From the NCBI RefSeq assembly GCF_017377775.1, contig NZ_JAFVLN010000016.1, forward strand, positions 62,001-126,000: DNA of 64,000 nt, given 5' to 3'. The DNA is from Streptomyces sp. VRA16 Mangrove soil. GTDB lineage: Bacteria > Actinomycetota > Actinomycetes > Streptomycetales > Streptomycetaceae. Under the pieces are notes generated by a model, which had not been told where the DNA came from, did not search any database, and worked only from the letters and a program-made list of their open reading frames with translations. This document shows, piece by piece, positions 32,668-42,159 of the stretch. Within the stretch, counting starts at the first letter, position 1. Every line of letters starts with the position of its first letter. A program made the position numbers and the translations under genes.

Positions 32668-32688
32668 ATTGAGTCTGCATAGCTCAAC
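32668..32688. promoter_or_regulatory. HAIR-like element (HspR site) upstream of lon
   Basis: ATTGAGT-CTGCATA-GCTCAAC lies 21 bp before the lon start. The HspR element consensus is CTTGAGT-N7-ACTCAAG; the left half matches 6 of 7 and the right half 5 of 7 with the correct 7-bp spacer. Control of lon by HspR is established knowledge for Streptomyces lividans; here it is inferred. Confidence 0.7.
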
Positions 32689-32709
32689 TTGACTGCCAAA
32701 GGGGAGATC

Positions 32710-35121
<2,412 letters not shown>

Positions 35122-35141
35122 CGGACGCGTTCCGGATACAG

Positions 35142-35173
35142 GTTCCCCGTGCCCCGAAAGGGGTGCGGGGAAC
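35142..35173. terminator. hairpin terminator between lon and the convergent regulator
   Basis: GTTCCCCG (35142-35149) pairs with CGGGGAAC (35166-35173); the stem continues through two G-T wobbles and CCCC/GGGG to a GAAA loop. The right arm and following ACTGCGCG resemble a dispersed repeat found elsewhere in the window. Confidence 0.65.
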
Positions 35174-35209
35174 TGCGCGCTCGGCCACGGCGAAGCGCGC
35201 ACCCACCCG

Positions 35210-36223
35210 CTAGACCGTCAGCCACCCACGCAAAGTGGCCTGCACCCCCGCCTGGAACCGCGTCTGCGCGTTCAACTCCTGCATCAGCCGCGTCATCCGC
35301 CGCCGCACCGTGTGCACATGGACGTCGAGGCGCCGCGCGATCGCCTCGTCCTTCAGCCCGGACGCCAGCATCGTCAACAGCTCCCGGTCCTCGTCCGTGA
35401 CCCGGTCCTGCCCGGCGGAGCCGATCGGCACCGCGCGCTCCCACAGCAGATCGAACAGCGGCACCAGCGCATTGCCGAGCAGCGCGTCACTCACCACGAG
35501 GGCGGACGCGGTGGGATCGGCCGCGTCGGTAGGCGGGAGCAGCGTGATCCGCCGGTCGACGGTGAACAACTTGGTGGGCAGGTCCGTGCCGAGCCGGATC
35601 TGGACCCCCTGTTCGGCCAGGTCGTTGAGGCCGCGGGCCCGCCCCTGGAAACTCAGCCCCTCCCGGTCCACGATCGCCCGCACCCGCGCCCCGCGCCGCA
35701 CCGGCGCCGCCACGTCCAGCGGGGTCGGCATACCGTCCGGCTGGCTTGAGGCATAGGGCGGCCGGTCGATCAGGGCGACCTCCTCGCGCGCCGACACCAG
35801 CAGCGCGGCCACCCGCTCCGCGATGGCCCGACCGCCGCGGACCGTCTCGATGCCGATGGACCGCGGGTCCTCTACGGTGCTCAGCAGCTGTGCGGAGATC
35901 CGGTCCACGGATCCCGTCAGTTCCTCCAACTCGGCCGATCTGCGCAGCACTTGGGCCTGATGCAGATGGAGGAGGCCGCGCAGTGCGGTGGCGGGCGCGA
36001 CGGCCTGCGGCAGGCCGGACCCGAGGGCGGGCCGGGTGAAGCCGTGTTCGGCGAGCTGGTCCAGGGCGGCCGTGATCCGGCGCACGGGCAGACCGAGGTC
36101 GCGGGCGAGCGCGGTACGGGACGCGTGCCGTCCGGGCAGGTTCAACAGGGCCTCGTAGACCGGGAGCCCGTCGGCTCCGAGTCCGAGAGCCTCCCACTGA
36201 GCTGCCACGTCGTCCGGTCTCAC
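35210..36223 (-). CDS. LuxR-type transcriptional regulator with TrmB-like N-terminus
   Basis: A 337-residue regulator. The N-terminal part (LPVYEALLNLPGRHASRTALARDLGLP, read in two pieces) resembles a TrmB-type HTH. The centre contains VRGGRAIAERVAALLVSARE and a phospholipase-D-like sensor region (PTKLFTVDRRITLLPPT). The C-terminal LuxR HTH is LLTMLASGLKDEAIARRLDV with VHTVRRRMTRLMQELNAQTR. The start is uncertain: GTG 36223 (VRPDDVAAQW) is chosen, but the frame stays open to 36301. It is divergent from the M4 metalloprotease gene and the gap holds a direct repeat, so it may control that gene. Confidence 0.78.
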   Translation of the reverse strand: MRPDDVAAQWEALGLGADGLPVYEALLNLPGRHASRTALARDLGLPVRRITAALDQLAEHGFTRPALGSGLPQAVAPATALRGLLHLHQAQVLRRSAELEELTGSVDRISAQLLSTVEDPRSIGIETVRGGRAIAERVAALLVSAREEVALIDRPPYASSQPDGMPTPLDVAAPVRRGARVRAIVDREGLSFQGRARGLNDLAEQGVQIRLGTDLPTKLFTVDRRITLLPPTDAADPTASALVVSDALLGNALVPLFDLLWERAVPIGSAGQDRVTDEDRELLTMLASGLKDEAIARRLDVHVHTVRRRMTRLMQELNAQTRFQAGVQATLRGWLTV

Positions 36224-36253
36224 GAGCGGATTGTCACCCAGCGTATACAGGCC

Positions 36254-36277
36254 ACACAAGTGTGCACGTACACAAGT
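36254..36277. promoter_or_regulatory. direct repeat between LuxR-type regulator and M4 protease
   Basis: ACACAAGT occurs at 36254-36261 and again at 36270-36277, 16 bp apart start to start. Its position in the divergent gap makes it a candidate regulator-binding site. Confidence 0.4.
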
Positions 36278-36373
36278 AGCCACCGGCAACTCATTGTTCA
36301 CAACCCCTCACCGGTATTTGCATGGCCGCATTCGGAATCCGTTCACCCGCCCATGGGCAGCGAAGGGAAGATC

Positions 36374-39226
36374 GTGCGGACCTCAGTGCGCAGAAGCAGA
36401 GCAGACAGGCCCGGTGGCATAGCCGTCGGCCAGGGAGTGGCGGCACTGCTCGCCGCCGCCGGCCTCCTGATGACAGGAGTGACGGCCGCCCACGCGGACC
36501 CTGCTCCGACAGCGGCCGCCACGACCGCGGGCGCCGAGACCGACACCCCGTCGCTCGTCACCGGGCTGAACGAGGAGGCGGACGCCGGCGCCAGCGCCGC
36601 CGACGCCGCCCGCGGCCACCTCAAGGAGAAGAAGAGCCGCTACCACATCGCCGACACCTCGGCGAAGGACCTCACCTCGCTCGGTACCACCACCGAGAAG
36701 GGCGGCAGGGAGACGGTCCGTCTCCAGCAGAAGTACAAGGGCGTCGACGTCATGGGCGGCCAGTACGTGGTCCGCATGACGAAGAAGGACGGCAAGCGCA
36801 CCGTCACCGGCACCTCCGGCAACTACTTCACCAAGCTGAAGCTGGCCTCGGTCACGCCGGAGGTCTCCGAGAAGACCGCGGTCCAGCGCGCGATCGGCGC
36901 GGTCACCGAGCAGCTCGGCGGCGGCCTGCTGAAGGCCCCCGCCAAGGGCGACAAGCTGACCAAGGGGGGCACGCTCTCCGGCAAGGCCGACGGCGTCACG
37001 ATCCTCCCGCAGGGCGAGGGCGTGCTCACCCGGCAGATCACCGTCACCGGGGTGAACCCGGCCGACGGCACGCCGGTGAACCAGCAGGTGTACGTCGACG
37101 CGCACTCCGGCTTCGCGGTGATGCAGTACAGCAACATCCAGACGTTCGGCGCGACGACCACCGCGACCGGCGCCACCGACGAGGCGGCGGCGGGCACGGA
37201 CGACGCCTCCACCACGGCCACCCCGCCGTTCGACGTCGTGGGCTCCGGCACCCGCTACAACGGCAACAAGGTCGATCTCCACCTGTACAAGGGCTCTGAC
37301 GGCACCTACCAGATGCTCGACTACGGCTTCCGGACCGCCGAGAGCCCGTACTCCGGCCCCCTGCTGAAGACCTACGACGCCCGCGGTGTCGACGTCTCGG
37401 CCGCGTCCGGCGTCTGGCCGAGCAGCATCAAGCCCTTCTCGTCGGCCACCACCGAGTTCGGCGCGGACGCCACCAACTCCGGTGCGGTCGACGCCCACTG
37501 GGCGGCCAACAAGGTGTACGCGTACTACAAGAACCACTTCGGCCGGGACGGCATCGACGGCAAGAACGGGTTCATCAACTCGCTCGTCGGTGTCACCTCG
37601 ATGGGCAAGCCGTTCAACAACGCCTTCTGGGACGGCCAGAAGATGGTGTACGGCCAGGGCGGCGGCGACTACCGCACCTTCTCCGCCGACACCGACGTGG
37701 TCGGCCACGAGATGACGCACGGCGTCACCGAGCACACCGCGGGCCTGGTCTACGCGGGCCAGTCCGGCGCGATCAACGAGGGGATCTCCGACTACTTCGG
37801 CAACGCCATCGACCTGGAGGCCAACGGCCAGTCGATGGACGACCCGGACTCGGGCCTGCTCGGCGAGGACCTGTGCACCACGCTCAGCCCGCGCGAGTGC
37901 GCGCTGCGCGACCTCAACGACGGCGCCACCACGTCGAAGAACTTCATCGGCGTCACCTTCCGCGGTGACAACGGCGGCGTGCACCTCAACTCCACGATCT
38001 TCTCCGGCGCCCTGTGGGACATCCGCCAGGACCTCGGCGGCGACCTCGCCGACCAGATCGTCTACCGCGCCCTGACCGCGTACATGACCCCGCTGGACGG
38101 CTTCACCGAGGGCCGCGCCGCGGTCGTCGCCGCCGCGCAGGAGCTGGGCGTCACCAAGGCCCAGCTGAAGCAGGTCAAGAGCGCCTTCGACGCGCACGGC
38201 ATCGTCCCCGGCTGGGAGACGGCGCTCGGCATCGACACCGACACCGTCCTGTCCAAGGTCAACGTGTCCGGTACCGGTGTGGGCGCGGGCAACGGCAAGT
38301 ACGCCGTCGCCCGCTCCAACGAGGACGGCAGCGAGCCGTACTCGGTGTGGGTCGGCGACACCAGCGGCAAGGGCACGCCCGAGCAGAAGAGCCCCAACAA
38401 CGGCAACTACAACGTCTACCCGGTCACGGACGGCAAGAACGTCGCCTGGGTCGAGTACGGCGCGTCCGCCGCGAACCTGCACGTGCGCTCGGTCGGCACC
38501 GGCGTCGACAAGGTCGTCTTCGGCATCGGCGCCAACGTCTCCGGGCTCGCGCTGGACGGCGACATCCTCGCCTACTCCGTGCCGGACCCGTACTACGGCC
38601 TCCAGCACATCTGGTACACCAACCTCAAGACCGGTGTGACCACCCAGGCCAACCAGAGCTACGCGGTCGCCACGACGATGGCCTCGGTCCGTGACGGCAA
38701 GATCGCCTACGCGAAGATGTGGTACGACGCCGCGTCCGACAAGTACAAGCTGGGTGTCGAGGTCCTCGACACCGCCACCGGCAAGACCACGCTGATGCCC
38801 GTCGACTCGAACGCGGTGGGTATCGGCCAGACCACCCTCACCGACGACGGCGTCACCTGGATCGAGGACGACGACATGACCGACACGGGCCAGGCCGCGG
38901 TCAAGCGCGCCGCGCTCGACGGCTCGGGTCTGACCACCCTCACTCCGGAGTCCGGCGACAACTCGCTGTACGCCTACTCGCTGACGGCCTCGGACGACGC
39001 GGTCACCGTGACCACGCTGCCCCCGGCCACGTCGTGGGCCAACGACACGCTGCCGAAGCTCTACCAGGTGGCCGCCGACGGCAAGAGCGCCCCGCAGCGC
39101 ATGTCCTGCAACCGCGGCGACCAGGTCTACGCGGCCGCCGACACCGGCCAGCGCGTGCTCTGGCTCGACGGCACCACCGGCTACACGAACCTCGTGAAGC
39201 GGGAGCGCCCGGCCGGCAAGTGCTGA
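36374..39226 (+). CDS. secreted M4 (thermolysin-type) metalloprotease
   Basis: A 950-residue preproprotein. The signal peptide (VGQGVAALLAAAGLLMTGVT, ending AHA) is followed by an FTP/PepSY-type propeptide (YKGVDVMGGQYVVRMTKKDG). The catalytic domain has HEMTH (445-449) with Glu446, the third zinc ligand Glu469 in NEGISDYFG and the histidine in GVHLNSTIFSGALWD. Residues about 615-950 are a beta-rich C-terminal domain that looks like a propeller (YNVYPVTDGKNVAWVEYG). GTG 36374 follows GAAGGGAAG and gives a proper signal peptide; ATG 36353 in frame is the alternative. A strong terminator follows. It may be controlled by the divergent LuxR-type regulator. Confidence 0.93.
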   Translation: MRTSVRRSRADRPGGIAVGQGVAALLAAAGLLMTGVTAAHADPAPTAAATTAGAETDTPSLVTGLNEEADAGASAADAARGHLKEKKSRYHIADTSAKDLTSLGTTTEKGGRETVRLQQKYKGVDVMGGQYVVRMTKKDGKRTVTGTSGNYFTKLKLASVTPEVSEKTAVQRAIGAVTEQLGGGLLKAPAKGDKLTKGGTLSGKADGVTILPQGEGVLTRQITVTGVNPADGTPVNQQVYVDAHSGFAVMQYSNIQTFGATTTATGATDEAAAGTDDASTTATPPFDVVGSGTRYNGNKVDLHLYKGSDGTYQMLDYGFRTAESPYSGPLLKTYDARGVDVSAASGVWPSSIKPFSSATTEFGADATNSGAVDAHWAANKVYAYYKNHFGRDGIDGKNGFINSLVGVTSMGKPFNNAFWDGQKMVYGQGGGDYRTFSADTDVVGHEMTHGVTEHTAGLVYAGQSGAINEGISDYFGNAIDLEANGQSMDDPDSGLLGEDLCTTLSPRECALRDLNDGATTSKNFIGVTFRGDNGGVHLNSTIFSGALWDIRQDLGGDLADQIVYRALTAYMTPLDGFTEGRAAVVAAAQELGVTKAQLKQVKSAFDAHGIVPGWETALGIDTDTVLSKVNVSGTGVGAGNGKYAVARSNEDGSEPYSVWVGDTSGKGTPEQKSPNNGNYNVYPVTDGKNVAWVEYGASAANLHVRSVGTGVDKVVFGIGANVSGLALDGDILAYSVPDPYYGLQHIWYTNLKTGVTTQANQSYAVATTMASVRDGKIAYAKMWYDAASDKYKLGVEVLDTATGKTTLMPVDSNAVGIGQTTLTDDGVTWIEDDDMTDTGQAAVKRAALDGSGLTTLTPESGDNSLYAYSLTASDDAVTVTTLPPATSWANDTLPKLYQVAADGKSAPQRMSCNRGDQVYAAADTGQRVLWLDGTTGYTNLVKRERPAGKC

Positions 39227-39244
39227 CCTGATCCCGCCAGGAAC

Positions 39245-39283
39245 GAAAGCGGCCGGACTCCGTGGGGGTGTCCGGCCGCTTTC
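39245..39283. terminator. bidirectional terminator of M4 and GH25 genes
   Basis: A perfect 14-bp stem (GAAAGCGGCCGGAC, 39245-39258, pairing with 39270-39283) with an 11-base loop lies between the two convergent genes, with A and T runs in its outer arms. Confidence 0.85.
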
Positions 39284-39303
39284 TCCTTCAGGTGCGCGGG
39301 TGC

Positions 39304-40134
39304 TCAGCCGTTGGCGAGCGCCTGGACGCGGTCGAGCGCGCCGTTGAACTTGTTGTGGTCACCGACCGTCGGACCGGACGAGGTGTACTGCCACATCGTG
39401 TAGTAGCTCCAGCCCGCGGGCAGCGTGCCCGGGTCGGAGGCGTACCGGGCGATCCACAGGGGGTTGGTGGAGCCGAAGGCGCTGGAGTTGCCGGTGCACT
39501 GGGTCCACCAGCTGGTCGCCGTGTAGATGACGGCGTCACGGCCGGTACGGGACTTGTACTGCGCCGTGAAGCTCTTGATCCAGCTCACCATCGCGCTCTG
39601 CGACAGGCCGTAGCAGGCCGCGCCGTACGGGTTCCACTCGATGTCGAGCACGCCCGGCAGCGTCTTGCCGTCCTTCGACCAGCCGCCCCCGTGGTCCACG
39701 AAGTAGTTGGCCTGGGTGGCGCCGCTCGTCGTGTCGGGCGTCGCGAAGTGGTACGCGCCGCGGATCATGCCCACGTTGTACGAGCCGTTGTACTGCTGCG
39801 CGAAGTACGGGTTGGTGTAGTACGTGCCCTCGGTGGCCTTGGAGTAGGCCCACTTCACGCCGCTGCCCCAGAGCGTGGACCAGGCGACGTTGCCCTGGTA
39901 GCTGGCGACGTCGACGCCCTCGGTCTGGGTGACGCTGCCCGAGGGGCCCGAGCCGGTGTCGCCGTCGTGCGCCGCGACGCCGATGCCCATGTGGGCCTGG
40001 CCGCGGGCGGGGGTGTCGGCGGCGTCGGCCGCACCCGGCAGGGTGACGAGGAGGGAGAGCGCTGCGAGGAGGGTGCCGGCCACACCGAGGCGGGCACGGC
40101 GGGAGCGGATGGTTCCGGGTCTGTGCACGGGCAT
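39304..40134 (-). CDS. secreted GH25 lysozyme (N,O-diacetylmuramidase type)
   Basis: A 276-residue secreted muramidase. The signal peptide runs to about residue 39 (LLAALSLLVTLPGAADAADT). The GH25 fold begins GVDVASYQGNVAW with Asp75 and contains VKWAYSKATEG, FVDHGGGWSKDGKTLPGVLD, and the catalytic DIEW (164-167), ending with WQYTSSGPTVGD. It hydrolyses beta-1,4 bonds of peptidoglycan. ATG 40134 has GGAGG at good spacing. It is divergent from a MarR gene 346 bp away; that gap contains short iterated repeats. Confidence 0.94.
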   Translation of the reverse strand: MPVHRPGTIRSRRARLGVAGTLLAALSLLVTLPGAADAADTPARGQAHMGIGVAAHDGDTGSGPSGSVTQTEGVDVASYQGNVAWSTLWGSGVKWAYSKATEGTYYTNPYFAQQYNGSYNVGMIRGAYHFATPDTTSGATQANYFVDHGGGWSKDGKTLPGVLDIEWNPYGAACYGLSQSAMVSWIKSFTAQYKSRTGRDAVIYTATSWWTQCTGNSSAFGSTNPLWIARYASDPGTLPAGWSYYTMWQYTSSGPTVGDHNKFNGALDRVQALANG

Positions 40135-40244
40135 TGGGGTGCCTCCGAAGGTCGCGTGGGGGATCAGGGCAGTGCTGATCAGGGACCTGTGCTGGGACGT
40201 GCCGGTGAAGGTGCCTGCGTACCTGGCTGCTGTACGTATCTGCG

Positions 40245-40288
40245 TACGTGCGGGTGTACGTGCGGGTGTACGTGCCTGTACGTGCCTG
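40245..40288. repeat. iterated TACGTGC repeats in the lysozyme-MarR gap
   Basis: Two copies of TACGTGCGGGTG (40245-40256, 40257-40268) are followed by two copies of TACGTGCCTG (40269-40278, 40279-40288). The array lies upstream of the lysozyme gene. Otherwise the 346-bp gap (40135-40480) shows only an AT-richer stretch near 40430-40470 before the MarR gene. Confidence 0.6.
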
Positions 40289-40480
40289 TGGTGTCGACAT
40301 GTCACTGAGGCGATGCTGGTGTGAACATGCCAGGGGTGACGCTACGCATGTAGACCTGGGGGAGGGAAGAGGGCCTGGGTGCTGCCGTTGGTCTACTCCT
40401 GCGAAATACTGGCGGAGCTGCGGCAATGGCGGCGATTGGCGAAAACTTTCAGAATCTCGAAACCCGGGGAAACTCTGGCC

Positions 40481-40999
40481 ATGGGTGCTGACGTGCACGA
40501 AGACGGGAACGGCGGACGGCGGAACGTGGAACGCACCACGAATTCCGATGCCGCGCCGACTGGTGTGGACCACGAATTCCTCTCCCTGGAGCGCGAGTTG
40601 ACCGTCTTCCTGCGGCGCGCGCGGGCCTCGTCCGGGGAGATGGCCCGCGAGGTCCACCCCGACCTGGAGCCGGCCGCCTACGGGCTGCTGGTGCGCCTGG
40701 AGGAGTGCGGGGCCCAGCGGGCCACCGATCTCGCCGGGTACATCGGGGTCGGCAAGGCGACGATGAGCCGTCAGCTGCGCGCCCTGGAGGACCTCGGCTT
40801 CCTCTCCCGCGAGCCCGACCCGGCCGACGGCCGGGCCTGGCTCGTCTCCCTCACCGAGCGCGGCCGGGAGAACTTCCGGCAGGTGCGCGATGCCCGGCGG
40901 ATGCGCTACGTGCGGCAGCTGGCCGGCTGGGACCGCCGGGAGGTGGCCGAACTGGCCAGGCTGCTGCACCAGTTGAACGCGGGCGCCGAGCAGGCCTGA
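40481..40999 (+). CDS. MarR family transcriptional regulator
   Basis: A 172-residue MarR protein. A poorly conserved 30-residue N-terminus precedes EFLSLERELTVFLRRARASS, the winged helix ATDLAGYIGVGKATMSRQLR with ALEDLGFLSREPD, and the wing PADGRAWLVSLTERGREN. ATG 40481 is chosen; GGGGA lies 12 bases upstream, which is long. It faces away from the lysozyme gene and converges on the PP2C-like gene, 12 bp from its stop. The upstream GCGAAAACTTTCAGAATC region is AT-rich for this genome and may hold its operator. Confidence 0.85.
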   Translation: MGADVHEDGNGGRRNVERTTNSDAAPTGVDHEFLSLERELTVFLRRARASSGEMAREVHPDLEPAAYGLLVRLEECGAQRATDLAGYIGVGKATMSRQLRALEDLGFLSREPDPADGRAWLVSLTERGRENFRQVRDARRMRYVRQLAGWDRREVAELARLLHQLNAGAEQA

Positions 41000-41011
41000 C
41001 GCCCGGTTCGC

Positions 41012-41800
41012 TCAGAGTTCCGCGTACACCAGCGACGCGTCGTCATGGGTCTTGCCGCGGCGCAGGTGGGTGCGGGTCTCGGCGTCCGCGTCCTCCAGGG
41101 CCCGGACGCGCGCCACCGTCGCCTCCGCCCCCTCCTTGCGGACGAGCGTGAACAGATCGGCCCAGTCGCCCTCGTGGAACTTCTCCGTCCAGCGCGTGAC
41201 CCCGTCGGTCAGCGCGGCCAGCGCCCTGACCTCGGCACGGGGGAGGGCGCCGGTCACCGCCCTGGCCGCCACGGACGGGTCGGCGGCCGCCGTGAAGAAG
41301 CCGCCCTCCTTGTTGCGCACGGTCGCGTCGGCCACGGCGTCGGAGGTCAGGTTCGCGCGCGGCACCCGGTCCAGGCGGTCGTCGAGCACGGCGCGGACCG
41401 TGCCGTCGGGGGCCTCGACGAGCAACGCCGAGTCGGAGAGCACCAGATGCTCGACCCGGTCCGCGTCCCAGCGCGCCAGCACGACGGTTGCCTGCGGAGT
41501 GCGCGGGTGAGAAAGGTCACAGGTCGCGCGGTGTGCGTCGGCGGTCCGGCCGATGGCCGCCGCCAGGATGTCAAGCAGAGTCATATCCCGCCGCGAACCG
41601 GATAGTTCGGTCAGGGCGCCCCCGAGGCGGGCGGTGAACCAGGGGACGGAATGGAGACAGCCGTCGTCGCCGGGCGGTGGTGTGACGCCGTCGAGCACGA
41701 CGAGCGATCCGCCCTGCCCGGAGGCCGGAAGTGCCACTGATGCGTAGTCCTCGTTCGGGCGGGCCGGGTCGCCGGGCTCGGTGGCCAGTTCGATGCGCAT
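41012..41800 (-). CDS. PP2C-like protein phosphatase domain protein
   Basis: A 262-residue protein with a PPM/PP2C layout. NEDYASVALP and SLVVLDGVTP supply the first metal-binding aspartates, LVLSDSALLVEAPDGTV the middle strand, ALTDGVTRWTE the later aspartate, and THDDASLVYAEL the C-terminal DD motif. The expected activity is metal-dependent Ser/Thr dephosphorylation, though spacing is shorter than canonical PP2C. ATG 41800. It is divergent from the conservon with a 359-bp gap; a functional link is possible but unproven. Confidence 0.72.
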   Translation of the reverse strand: MRIELATEPGDPARPNEDYASVALPASGQGGSLVVLDGVTPPPGDDGCLHSVPWFTARLGGALTELSGSRRDMTLLDILAAAIGRTADAHRATCDLSHPRTPQATVVLARWDADRVEHLVLSDSALLVEAPDGTVRAVLDDRLDRVPRANLTSDAVADATVRNKEGGFFTAAADPSVAARAVTGALPRAEVRALAALTDGVTRWTEKFHEGDWADLFTLVRKEGAEATVARVRALEDADAETRTHLRRGKTHDDASLVYAEL

Positions 41801-42159
41801 TCAGCCAGTCTGCACGAGCCCTTCACAAGGCTGACGGAAGCTGCCCAATTGGCCTGCACCAGCAGGTCAGGTGCCGGTTTTGGGGCGGAATGATCAACTC
41901 CGGTGAGGGCGGGGCGGGGCATCTTGCCAAAGCCTGTGAAGGACGTCCAACCGGCGTGCCGTGGAGGGGTGGTGACGGTGCCGGAGGAACTTGCTCCCCA
42001 ACTTCCGTTCGAGGTTCACTCCTTCGGGTGGCGGGCGAGGTGATGTGCGCCCCCTGCCCACCGGCACTGGAATGGTCAGGAGCCATGCCAGAGGGGCCCG
42101 TGTGTTGACGGGATGTCACTTGGGCCCATGGGTAGGACGAGTCAGGAATGTGAGCATCA
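41801..42159. other. 359-bp gap upstream of the conservon
   Basis: No convincing gene. A TTGACG at 42105-42110 lies 50 bp upstream of the cvnA start, but a matching -10 box at normal spacing is weak (TGGGTA at 18 bp). The segment 41900-42000 contains several GGGGCGG and GTGGAGGGG tracts without clear symmetry. Confidence 0.35.
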
